In this document: positions 10,601 through 20,500 of the stretch, piece after piece | How the letters are laid out: every line of letters starts with the position of its first letter | How positions within the stretch are numbered: the stretch's first letter is position 1 | Origin: Epinephelus fuscoguttatus | Lineage: Eukaryota; Chordata; Actinopteri; Perciformes; Serranidae | DNA length: 64,000 nt | Assembly: GCF_011397635.1 (NCBI RefSeq) | Contig: NC_064754.1 | Location: forward strand, 31,228,543 to 31,292,542 | Reading direction: 5' to 3' | Translations under genes and position numbers: made by a program | The notes under the pieces: model-generated | The model's database searches: none | Told to the model about the DNA's origin: nothing | The model's input: only the letters and a program-made list of their open reading frames with translations

Positions 10601-13176
10601 ACATCAGTATTTACTTTGTGTCTACTGTTTATTTCCAGAGAACTGTGGTGTACTAAAGAAGGGCAACGTCAGCAATGTGGAGCGCACAGCTAAGAGCTGT
10701 GAGACTAAAGTGAGCAGTAATATAGATTTTGGTAAGAGTTTCTGTATGTTTTTGTGCGTGACTGAGAAATTACAAGAACAAGTAAGCAATGGAGCCAGTG
10801 AGCTAACAACATGCAATTTGTCTTTCCTCAGTGTACAAAGTGAGAGTGGAAGATTTTATAGATGGCTTGTCCACGGACATTTACACAGTGCTGGTACTGG
10901 AAGTCATCAAAGAAGGTGGGTATTTCCATCTTTGAACGTAAAGTACCTCAAAGGTGAGATACCACATTTCAGTCGTAAGTGCTATATCGTAGGCAACTGG
11001 ACTTGCTTGCGTTTCTTGAAGATGTTTTGCCTCTCATCCAAGAAGCTTCTTCAGTTCTAAATGACTGGTACGAAGTTGCAGGCTATAAACCCTGTGTGGG
11101 TGGGAACCTTTGCAGAGTCAGAGAAGGGACACTCCTTTGAGGACAACAATGTGCACATCTTGGCCATGGAGGAAAGATGGTTTGAAGGAGGAGTAAAAGA
11201 AGCCATCTACGTTAAGCTGGAATGACCATCGTTAAACAGAGGGGGCGGCTTATGACACTATTTATCCCCCACCTACAGTGCAGTCTTGGGATCCCTCCCC
11301 AGATGACTTCACGCCCATTTACCCCAGGTCCCACCTGACCCTAACGACTCACATGGTAGCCAGGTGGGTCAACGGCTCACATTATGACCTTCACGACTCT
11401 GAAACTAAGAGCTCACGTGACCCCTACAACTCTGCAAGGGTTCCCACCCACACAGGGTTTACAGCCTGCAACTTCCTACCAGTCATTTAGACCTGAAGAA
11501 GTTTCTTGGATGAGAGGCGAAACGTCTTCAAGAAACACAAGCAAGTCCAGTTGCCTACGATACAGCACTTACGATGACCATGACCTGGATGACTGAGAAT
11601 CTTCACCAATACATTTCAATCCCTTTCTGATTTTGACGTTCACTTCAGATCTCCCCAGAGCTGCTTCCAGCCACAATTATACTGGGAGTACGTGAGAATT
11701 CAAAAGTAATGTTTCGAAGTTGTGCTTGTTGTTAGGCATCTAATATGTTTAAAGGAAAAATGTAGTTGATTACATGTTGCTCTGATCATCACTTCTATCA
11801 GATATGATCGTACTCACCAAAATAAAAGCTGTGATCTGAGCCCAAAATCTGCTGAACACAGAAGTATTGCTAGTTTTAAACTAGAAGAGCCCTCAGAGAT
11901 CGCAGACCTCCTCCAAGGCCATATGCCCTATACCACAATGTTGACGATGCATACGTAATCCAAACTTCCCTGTCCTTAGTTTCGGTAGCCGGTGGGCAGC
12001 ATATGCATGTTAGTCCCCCCACTTTCATGTCCCTACCAGCTAGCTGATCAACTGGTGTAACATTTTTCAAACTGGTTTGATATTAAGCCAAACACTGGAC
12101 CGGAACCACTACTATCTAGTCACACTTGACTCAGCAACCCCTCTTGAGTGGAACATAATGACACTCTGTCCTGACAGTCAATGAGCATCCAAATATCATG
12201 TCATATCACATAAAATCAGAGCTGTCCGTCCACACGAAATCCATTATTCACGTCTGTTTCATCATGTAAACAAACCACACAAATATGCCGCTATTTCGGC
12301 CCAGTAACCTCTATGTTTGCTTGTGATGTCCGAGATAGCCAAGTGCAGGCAATCAAGACTATCAATGTCGTATATTTCAAGTTAAACAAAAGGGCAAAAT
12401 AATTTGACCATTTCTTCTTTGACCCATGCTACACCCCTTTACTAAGTTTCATGAAAATCAGGCCAGCACTTTTCCCTAATCCTGAAGATAAACAAACAAA
12501 CATACTGAACCAAAAGCATGACCTCTTTGGTGGATGTAATAAACCATAGTTTTCTGTTAAGTATGTTCTCTCTGTTCTTTGTTTTAACCACAGGAAATGA
12601 TGACGTAGGCCCTCTGAATAAACAGCGCACATTCCTCAGTTATCGGCACTGCAGAAAGACTTTAGGTCTGAGCAAAGGCAAAACCTACCTTATCATGGGT
12701 GCATCCAAAGATATTTACACAGACCAACAGAGACAATTGTAAGTTCGTTGCATCTGTGCATGTGTGGTGTGTTTGTTCCATCTGTAATATTGTCAGCATT
12801 TAAAACATTTTACCTGTCTGTGTTTTGTGTTGCTAAAGTACATACTCGCATGCAAATCATGCTTATCTTTATCAGTTTTCGTAGTGTTGTTTGTGAGTAA
12901 TTATTATTTATCTTTTTTTTTATTTTTTTGACTTTGTACTTGCCATTATTCTTCTGGTCATTCCTTTTTCATTATTCCTGCAGTTAGAGAGAGCTGTTTA
13001 CATGAAAACCCAGTGTTTCTTTCACTTTCTCTAGGTATCAGTACGTGCTGAGTGAGAGAAACTGGATCGAGTACTGGCCCACAGATGCAGAGTGTAAAAC
13101 CGCTGTATACAAGCCTACCTGTGCAGGCATATTGGAGATGGCCCAGAAGTACACACGAGATGGATGTCAGCAGTAG
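1..13176 (+). CDS. c3: Complement C3, C-terminal 650 codons (19 exons, 5' end outside window)
   Basis: C3 is the central complement protein: after cleavage, C3b binds surfaces through its thioester and feeds convertases and opsonisation; it is secreted. Exons read here: 1-106, 334-409, 556-715, 878-973, 4673-4823, 4964-5049, 5986-6063, 6167-6322, 6459-6521, 6687-6768, 6880-6928, 7481-7571, 8506-8595, 8679-8793, 9004-9093, 10639-10731, 10832-10915, 12594-12738, 13035-13176. They join in one open frame of 1953 nt ending in TAG. Order: end of thioester domain (LTLPVIAITYLDKTNQWE; VSHETMI with the catalytic His codon at 701-703; GGYGSTQ), CUB, MG8 (DASMTILDIGMLTGF), and a Cys-rich C345C domain ending DGCQQ. 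The thioester CGEQ motif lies upstream of the window. No frameshift or stop was seen. Teleosts carry several C3 copies, so which one this is cannot be told; C4, C5 and A2M fit less well. Confidence 0.93.
1128..1920. mobile_element. Non-autonomous hAT-like element (MITE) with TIRs and 7-bp target duplication
   Basis: The left end reads TAGGGTTGGGTCGGT and the right end is its reverse complement (ACCGACCCAACCCTA at 1906-1920). The 7 bases TTGGGGC occur directly outside both ends (1121-1127 and 1921-1927), as expected of a target-site duplication; hAT elements normally make 8 bp, so the class is a best guess. The interior has T-rich tracts and no transposase frame. Confidence 0.75.
3475..3685. 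repeat. Palindromic repeat, copy 1 (internally deleted)
   Basis: This 211-bp unit is framed by ACTCCCCCAATCCC and GGGATTGGGGGACT, which are inverted repeats, and contains a near-perfect inner hairpin around 3504-3553. A longer copy lies at 33438-33698. Relative to it, this copy has lost most of the left arm between the outer end and the inner hairpin. Confidence 0.7.
4040..4590 (+). pseudogene. Decayed LINE ORF2 C-terminal fragment
   Basis: The + strand reads RRRVFENHNLKAKTKF and, after a stop near 4221, RCFRRILNIYGR. These resemble the region behind the reverse transcriptase domain of fish non-LTR elements. At about 4535-4580 another frame gives CGSRIGLLDHLRTHKD, which resembles the C-terminal zinc-finger end of such proteins. 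Stops and frame changes show it is dead. The clade cannot be fixed from this fragment. Confidence 0.5.
5279..5788. repeat. Interspersed repeat B, copy 1 (TCTCACTCC inverted ends)
   Basis: The unit begins TCTCACTCCAAAGTCATCG and ends in an imperfect inverted copy (GATGAGGTCGGAGTGAGA). The first half is clearly similar to 63645-64000, with the shared blocks 'gcttgggcagtg', 'tcctttaatgtcggca' and 'ttctaaagcca'. It sits in C3 intron 6. No transposase was seen and the family is not recognised. Confidence 0.6.
6329..6437 (+). repeat. AC tract and facing (GT)n tract inside C3 intron 8
   Basis: An AC-rich tract (6329-6345) starts six bases inside the donor at 6323, and a (GT)n tract (6402-6437) lies 21 bases before the exon at 6459. 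In the transcript the two would be complementary. The normal pyrimidine tract before this acceptor is short. Confidence 0.8.
7576..7629 (+). repeat. (AC)n microsatellite directly after donor of C3 exon 12
   Basis: About 27 AC units begin five bases inside the intron, right after the donor GTAAG at 7572. A TG tract (8470-8500) abuts the acceptor of the same intron. Confidence 0.9.
7698..8450. mobile_element. Tc1/mariner-derived palindromic element, defective
   Basis: Inverted ends of about 55 bp read 'cagccaaaacattgaaacca' on the left and its complement 'ggttttaatgttttggctga' on the right, with TA flanking both sides (7696-7697 and 8451-8452). A short + strand stretch near 7920-7990 resembles the end of a Tc1 transposase (RAQGINWASKFPRSQS). 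Related sequence then follows in the opposite orientation, so this looks like a rearranged, non-coding derivative. Confidence 0.65.
8470..8500 (+). repeat. (TG)n tract at acceptor of C3 exon 13
   Basis: The TG repeat lies where the polypyrimidine tract would be; exon 13 starts at 8506 right after TTTGTAG. It can pair with the AC tract at the other end of the intron. Confidence 0.85.
9094..10638 (+). other. C3 intron 15, no recognised element
   Basis: This is 1.5 kb of AT-rich intron sequence between the exons ending at 9093 and starting at 10639. No coding signal, repeat ends or known family were identified. Confidence 0.5.
10973..11574 (+). mobile_element. Penelope-like element remnant (GIY-YIG tail) between inverted repeats
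   Basis: The + strand frame at about 11110-11225 reads SEKGHSFEDNNVHILAMEER followed by WFEGGVKEAIYVKLE, then a stop and PSLNRGGGL. This is the conserved end of the GIY-YIG endonuclease domain of fish Penelope-like retroelements, with a TGA in place of an expected Arg codon. Arms of about 145 bp (10973-11117 and 11430-11574) are inverted copies of each other, as in Penelope pseudo-LTR arrangements. The reverse transcriptase is absent. It lies in C3 intron 17. Confidence 0.7.
12420..12548 (+). repeat. LINE/SINE 3'-tail-like repeat, copy 1
   Basis: The string 'agtttcatgaaaatc', then a run of 'aaacaaac' and 'ctctttggtggatgtaataa' match a widespread animal repeat tail (RTE-type LINE or dependent SINE, from memory). 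A second copy is at 31640-31890. It ends 45 bases before C3 exon 18. Confidence 0.5.
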
Positions 13177-13189
13177 TGAAGCTTAAGGA

Positions 13190-13299
13190 AATAAAATGTT
13201 CTGTTCAAATTGTTTTTATTTGGCATTATTCTGTAATGCTTAAGATTAGAGTTTGAAAATGGAAGTGTTAACATGTAGTACATACGGATTATCAATAAA
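13190..13299 (+). terminator. C3 polyadenylation signals
   Basis: AATAAA is present at 13190-13195, only 14 bases after the C3 stop codon, and again at 13294-13299. The 3' UTR is therefore probably about 30 to 150 bases long. Which signal is used cannot be told from sequence. Confidence 0.6.
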
Positions 13300-13820
13300 A
13301 TACTTACAGAGAACCTATACTGGGTGGTCAAAAGTGTACCGTAAGTAAGTGGGAAGAGGACAAAGGGTGAGTACTTTACTTTATGAGATAAATTACACCA
13401 TAAGCACCTACATGTCTAAAAGTTACACTGTGCAGTACTATCAGAAACAAACAGAGTAAAAAAAAAAAAAAAAAGACAAATTGCCTACTTGCCAAATTTT
13501 GGATCACCAACAAGATGATCAAAAATGTTATTAGTTAAGTTGAATAAGTTGAAGGACCTTTTTACCTCACAGTCCTTACGTTGGAGACATAAACAGCTTT
13601 TCTACATTTGCTAGTTAACACTTTGGTTAACTGGTGGCAGGACACAAGAGCATGTTTAAGATACAACACACAGACTTATCTGTGAGTCTTAAACAGGAAT
13701 CAGGAAACAGCTCCGACTCCGAGAAGTCCCTGAGTTGTTTGGCTCCCAACTTGAAGGTTGCAGTCCTATCAACACAACAATGGTAGTAGGTTTGAAACGC
13801 CAGCAGTGTTGCTCTTTAGA

Positions 13821-14705
13821 CTGATTTCACACCGCTGCCATGTTGGATTTTTACTGCATTGAAAATAGTAGTGTTTTGAGAGGGAGGCAGTTATGTCTTA
13901 CTGCTGTGTACCCCAGTGCAACTCGTACCAACGGTGAGAAAGCGATAAAAACCTATCTTTCCACCGATTTCCCAAACATTGTAAGGGGACTCATTTTGCC
14001 TCATTGAGCGAAATGCCTTCACTCCCTGGCTCACTCCATCTGACTGTAAAATCATACGACACCAAACGTTAGCATGAGATATCAATTAAGACAGTAGAGT
14101 ACACAAGGCACATAGGAACTTGTTAGTTAACGTTAGCTACAGCAAAGCGGCTAACGTTAATGCAAGCTTGAACAAATTACAATGCATTTTAAGCTTGACG
14201 TGATGTGTGTACTGTGCGGCCTACTGACGAATAGCAAACTTTAGGAAACTAATGAAGAGTGAAAAAGGTGACAGATACCGGGGCAGACTTAGAAACTACT
14301 CAGAAATCATAAGTGCTGTGTTTCGGGATCGAAAGGTGACTATCACATTGGCTACTCTAAAGACAGACTAGTTAGCCATGAGTTTTAGCTAGCCTGATAA
14401 TGTTATCACCGACACAACCTGACACAACCCAAACAAACGTTACCTACCTTCAATGTCAGTGATGTAGCCCTCAATCCAATTGCTGAAGCCTTTCAGCAAG
14501 ACAGCTCTAGGTATTCTGGATCCCTCTTCAGCCCATTTTTTAACATCATTCATCGAAAATTAGCTCCAAATTCATCTTTCACATGTTACTCCATCTTTAT
14601 ACACCTCCTGCAGTAGTATTTTCAATGCAGTAAACAGTGGACGGGGCTATCTTCCCACTTCTAGGTGTTTTTTTTAAATCCAGCATGGCGGTGGTGTAAA
14701 ATGAG
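13821..14705 (+). mobile_element. Inverted-repeat element with a broken THAP-finger start (possibly P-element-like)
   Basis: The left arm (13821-13873: 'cacaccgctgccatgttgg', 'actgcattgaaaatagta') recurs inverted on the right (14608-14635 and 14675-14705). Inside, from ATG 13893, the frame reads MSYCCVPQCNSYQR, a stop, then ESDKNLSFHRFPKHC. This is the Cys-x-Cys start and FHRFPK block of a THAP zinc finger. P-element transposases carry THAP fingers, so a P-like origin is plausible. Target duplications were not clear. Confidence 0.55.
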
Positions 14706-15911
14706 GTGTGGTGTCTAGTAGTCTGGGGCCGTTAGTGGCCGTTTTGGTAAGGAAACGGAACCAGGGCGAGTGAGACAGGATCCGGAATTCAATGGATGTG
14801 CCTTTCTGTAAAAATAAAAGCACCAAGCTAATAAAAATGCGGTGAAACTTTTAATTTAAAGAATATAATTTTCAAGAAAAGCCCCAAGCCATTAAGTTAA
14901 TCGATTTTCTTACACTCCTCATCACCCCAAATCGATGGTGCGCCAGAATTTAAAGTTTTACTATGGTGAACACTTTTAGTTTGGTGAATTTGGTGAATAC
15001 CGCATCCGCTCCCTAGACCGGAACCAGAATCCAGACAAAATTCAGAGTGACCAGGCTCTTCGCTTGAAGAGCCTGATGACGAGAGGCTAGGTGTCTAGAG
15101 GATGGATCCCACTGACTCAAGCGATCCTCTGACTTTTCCTCTAGTGCCACCATGAGGTCAAATATGCCACTGCAGTTAAATAGCTCTACTTATATCTGCA
15201 AGACCAGGTGACAAAAAATTTGGTACACACATTTATAGTTCCCATCAAGAGGATCACATTTGTGGCTCCTGGTGGATGATATCTCAGCTGCTGCATTCAG
15301 GTCTTTCCAAAGTCCCAAATCATTAACTATGAGCAGGTGTTCCTGTGATCTTACAGGAAACTTAAACATAAAGACAGCCACAAGAAAGACGTGCTAAGGT
15401 TTATGAGAAAATTAATTCAGTTTGTTGTTTGGAATAAGAAGAGTCCTGAATAAGTCTTATATTACTCCAAACATCTGTAATAGATAATAATATAAAATAA
15501 AACTAGGACTAAAGTGTTTGTCTGATTCGACAACGTTACAATATTACATTCAAGTCACAAAAGCACTCACTTTCTATTTCCTGAAATATGAAACTTGATG
15601 AGCTTTAAAAACATAGACGACTGCTGTTCTGGGGGTATTTTCAATGAAAAAACATGCCTTTGTTCTTTTTGTACAGCACAAGAAAAATATGTACCCAAAG
15701 ACTATATGTATATTTACATAGTTCACACTGTAGCCAAAATATAAACAATTTCTGGCAGCCATCTTTATTTGGATTGTGGGAGGAAACTTAGCTGCAGAGG
15801 CAGGGTGCCTTTTTTCCATTATGCAGCAAATAGAATATTTTTTTTATCCAGATTTTTAGGAGAAAGCTTGAAGATACTGGAAATGTTTAAGAAATCATTT
15901 GGTAGGCTATA

Positions 15912-17099
15912 CACCCACTGGCCGCTTTAATAGGCACATCTTGTTAGTACTAGGTTGGACCCCCCTTTGCCGTGAGATCTGCCTTTATTCTTCATGGCAT
16001 AGATTCAACAAGGTGCTGGAAACATTCCTCAGAGATTTTGGTCCATATTGACATGATAGCATCACACAGCTGCTGTAGATTTGTCGGCTGCACATCTATG
16101 ATACAAATCTCCCGTTCCACCACATCCCAGAGTTGCTCTGGATTGAGATCTGGTGACTGTGGAGGCCATTGCAGTACAGTGAACTCATTGTCATGTTCAA
16201 GAAATCAGTTTGAGATGATCTGATCTTTGTGACATGGTGCGTTATCCTGCTGGAAGTAGCCATCAGAAGATGGGTACACTGTGGTCATAAAGGGATGGAC
16301 ACGGTCAGCAACAATACTCAGGTAGGCTGTGGCGTTTAAACAGTTGGTACTAAGGGGCCCAAAGTGTGCCAAGAAAATATCCCCCACACCATTACACCAC
16401 CACCACCAGCCTGAACTGTTGATACAAGGCAGGATGGATCCATGCTTTCATGTTGTTTACACCAAATTCTGACCCTACCATCTGAATGTCGCAGCAGAAA
16501 TCCAGACTCATCAGACCAGGCAACATTTTCCAATCTTCCATTGTCCAGTTTTGGTGAGCCTGTGTGAACTGTAGCCTCAGTTTCCTGTTCTTAGCTGACA
16601 AGAGTGACGCCTGGTGTGGTCTTCTTCTGTGGCTGTAGCCCATCTGCTTCAAGGTTCAACGTGTTGTTCGTTATACCTTGGCTGTAATGCGTGATTGAAT
16701 TACTGTTGCCTTTCTATCATCTTGAACCAGTTTGGCCATTCTCCTCTGACCTCTGGCATCAACAAAGCATTTTCACCCAGAGAATTACTCGCTGGATATT
16801 TTGTCTTTTTCCAACCATCTTCTGTAAACCCTAGAGATGGTTGTGTGTGAAAATCCCAGTAGATCAGCACTTTCTGAAATACTCAGATCAGCCCATCTGG
16901 CACCAACAACCATGCCATGTTCAAAGTCACTTAAATCACCTTTCTTCCCCATTCTGATGCTCAGTATGACCTTCAGCAGGTCGTCTTGACCATGTCAACA
17001 TGCCTAAATGCACTGAGTTGCTGCCATGTGTTTGGCTTATCAGCTATTTGCATTACTGAGAAGTTGAACAGGTGTACCTAATAAAGTGACCGGTGAGTG
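15912..17099 (-). mobile_element. Tc1-like transposon with inactivated DD34E transposase
   Basis: Inverted ends 'cactggccgctttaatagg' (left) and the complement of 'cctaataaagtgaccggtga' (right) are flanked by TA on each side (15910-15911 and 17100-17101). The minus strand carries transposase pieces split by frameshifts: 16652-16392 (paired-domain end and ENRKLRLQFTQAHQNW), 16533-16336 (WSDESGFLLRHSDGR) and 16387-16205 (YPSSDGYFQQDNAPCHK). The length of 1188 bp is close to full for the family. Several frames would have to be joined to give a protein, so it is dead. Confidence 0.9.
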
Positions 17100-17249
17100 T
17101 ATATTTGAGATGATTACTGCTGTAACCGTTTTTCCTTAAACATTTCTGGACACGAGTGTTTTTAACTATCTTCATTATTCTGGCCTTTAGTTTATCCATT
17201 TTGTCATGTTGTTTAGCAAATGAACATTAGGGGGCACTAGCCAAGATGC

Positions 17250-17503
17250 AGTATGTTGTCGGCCAGAAATAAAGACAGCGAAGAAGAAGACAGTGACGTA
17301 CTTCCGTAGCCCAGACGCTGTTCTCGTTCTTGAAGAAAAGACTCCAACTTTAATTGACAGTCTCGGAGACAGGCTCCATCAAACCCTGTGAGCCAGCCCG
17401 GGAACACAGCGACAGCGAAGTGACGACTTACTCTTTAAACTTTGTTCACGTATTAAAAAAAGCTGGTTAGTTTCCAGGTCGAGGTACTACAGACGACGTC
17501 GCT
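17250..17503 (+). promoter_or_regulatory. asf1b promoter / 5' UTR region
   Basis: The segment before the asf1b start includes a CRE half site with an ETS-like core (TGACGTACTTCCG near 17293-17305) and is CpG-richer than the upstream transposon. The transcription start cannot be fixed from sequence. Confidence 0.4.
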
Positions 17504-20500
17504 ATGGCCAAGGTACAAGTGTTAAACGTCGCTGTGCTGGACAACCCGAGCCCATTTGGAAATCCTTTTCAGTTTGAAATCACGTTTGAATGCATGGAGG
17601 ATTTACCAGAAGGTGGGTATTGTTTTCTGGTACTGTGTTTTCTCGTTCTTTGTGATATGTTAGCTGTGGAGTACTAGCTGCCCTTCTGGGCGCATTCCGC
17701 ATCAGTGCTAACATTAATTCACTCGTTACAGGTAGATGGGGCGCGTCCTAAGTAGCTGATAAACCCGCCATATTGTTCGACCATATATAAATACTAGCTA
17801 TCGTTGAGGCTGCTCAGTGATAGCTGTTGAAAATTGGCGCTGGCGCGTTTGTGCTCTGCGCCCCGCCTCCTGCCTGCAGTGATTGGTTCATGGACGTTCG
17901 TCGGAGGTTTTTCTAAGAAGCTGATTGGTTGATCACATTGTGTTTCTGTAGCAACAGACAAGCTGAACGATTTGCCGCGAACCGAGGACAGTTAGAAACA
18001 ACAGGAAAGGGGTAGTATATGTTCTGGGGATGCATACAGTCAGTTAATCCATGGTGACACTAACTGTTTAGTTACCATGGAAATATAAAGTGCCATCACA
18101 AAGTGTTATAAGATGGAGGGATTGATTGGAGGGCAGTTACGTGAAGCAGTATCAGTCTATTATTATGTTTGACTGTTGATATGTAGACATTGTGGAACTG
18201 TTTTTTTCTATGCTTATCTACAGTTTGAGGTTATGTCACTTGACATCACAGACTCTGAACATACAGAATACAGAACAACAAAATGCTGGAGTGAATCTGT
18301 ACAAGTACTGCAAACAAAGGGCACTGAACTTTTCAAATATGTTAGCACCCCAAATGAAGTTCTGTTCATCTCATTTCTGTTGTGGTCGGTTTAAAAGCTT
18401 AAAAAAGTCAGACATAAATATATAGAGTGTATAGGGGTGACTGTGTTTAACAAATTTAACTTACTATTTTAGCCATGATCTGTACCATAGCCTCATATGA
18501 ACTGTACTATAGTCCCAATGACCTTTTAAACACATTTAACTTGTGTTAAACTTATGTCAAATGAGGCTATGGCACGGTTCATGGATAAAATAATAGGTGA
18601 AATGATATGTCAAAATCTGTGCTAAGAAAATGAACCTGTTTGGCCTGGCTTGGTGCCATTTAGGAATTCACCAGTCCAACTTTTTTTCCTCCTGATGTCG
18701 CCTCTGAAACCTGAGGATAAGTGCATTGTGTGGAGCTCAACAGCACTCATTTTGCTTTTGAATTACGCACAGGTCTGAGACGAAAGTCGAGCATTGGTTA
18801 AACACTGAGGATATTCTGTTGTACACAGTTTAAAAACAAATCTGAGTGGTTCAAAATGTCCCTGTCACTTTTTAAGCCCTCTTATTGTGTGTCATGTCAG
18901 ATCTGGAGTGGAAGATCATCTACGTGGGTTCAGCTGAGAGCGAGGAATACGACCAGGTCCTGGACTCTGTGTTAGTTGGCCCGGTACCGGCTGGCAGACA
19001 CATGTTTGTGTTTCAGGTGAGTGAGCTGTAGTCACATGTTACTTTTGCTGTCATACATCTAGACCACGGGACTCATTGAATATTAGGACTAGAAATCAAA
19101 GACATGTAGGTAGGTGGTTGTTCTTCTGCTCTGTGCTGCTTTGATAGCGTGATTACTGTGGTGTACTTTGATCTGATTTCTCCCTCTTTGTGTTCCTCTC
19201 TGCCCCGTCAGGCTGATGCTCCCAACACAGGGCTGATTCCAGAGAGTGATGCTGTAGGAGTGACTGTTGTCCTTATAACCTGCACCTACCGTGGACAGGA
19301 GTTCATTCGTATCGGTTACTACGTCAACAATGAATACACAGACCCTGAACTACGGGAAAACCCACCTCTCAAACCAGACTACACTCAGGTAACACACGTA
19401 CACTCAGGGATGATAGTCATGGATAGAGTAGTGTGGGACCTGCTCACAACAATATGCACTTACATGTATGTGGCCTGAATTGCTAAACAGATTTTGGTGT
19501 TTTATATTAATGGTATTTTTAAAAAATTACTGCAATTCCTGAGCTGCAGAGAGCTTCAACATACAGTACACTACATAGGCAATGCTTATGAAAGAGATCT
19601 ATTGAAATATGCACTGTTTTTACCGCCCTCTTGTGCTCTGAAAGTGACATTACAGGTAACAGCAGCATCAAGAAATGAGTACAACGTGAACTTTTAAAAA
19701 TAAATATGTATATTCTTATTTTTTCTTTCCTTTTTGTAGTTGTCTTTTATTCTTAAGGAGAAAACTGAATATGTTTTGGTTTTGTACTGCCGGTCAGTCG
19801 AAACAATTAATTAAAAGACAACAACTTATTCTCTATAAAACTGCAAAGGGCATTCTGCACTGTTTTCTGACATTTTAAAAATTTGACAGATGATTGATTA
19901 ATACTAAAAAAACAACAGCTTAATCACTAATAAAGATAGTCCCCAGTTGCAGCTATGTATCGCTCAATGAAGGACAAGTGCCAGTGTTTCCCAAAGGAGG
20001 TTTTTCCAGTAGCGGTGCTGAAATGTGTGTGTGTGTGTTTTACTTTACTTTACTTTTCAGCACATCTGCTGACATGTGAAGGGTTTTAGACCTGTTTTTG
20101 TAAAACGGATAGGCAATATGGCCCTAAAATAATATCACAGTATTTCAGGGTATTTTTGCAATGATATTTTTGACAATATGATAAATTATAAAAAAAAATA
20201 CATCTATCTGGGGCGGCTGTGGCTCAGAGGTAGAGCAGGTTGTCCACCAATCGGAAGATCAGCCGTTTGATCCCCAGCTTCTCTAGTCTGCACGTCGATC
20301 CATCCTTGAGCTAGATACTGAACCCCAAATTGGTGTCGGTATGTGAGTGTGTCAAAAACTGAGTAGCAGGAGGCACCCTGTATGGTAGGGTAGAGCACGC
20401 ACATCCAAGATATTACAGGTGCAGGACTATCAAGCAAACAGACACAAAACAGAAAACAAAGACAAACAGCACAGTGTATCGCAGCCTCTAGAGAAGCGTT

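Larger units (their letters stand above)
13300..17250. other. Intergenic C3 to asf1b
   Basis: This 3.9-kb gap holds a THAP-containing inverted-repeat element (13821-14705) and a Tc1-like transposon (15912-17099). Between 14706 and 15910 I see only unique-looking AT-rich sequence and a short palindrome near 15050-15075. Confidence 0.6.

Noticed and set aside
18461-18600. Hairpin as a candidate microRNA precursor
   Set aside because: Loop too long and arms look like small transposon ends; nothing indicates a mature miRNA.
20210-20290. Possible tRNA gene (A and B boxes)
   Set aside because: The tRNA-like fold is incomplete and followed by a SINE body.
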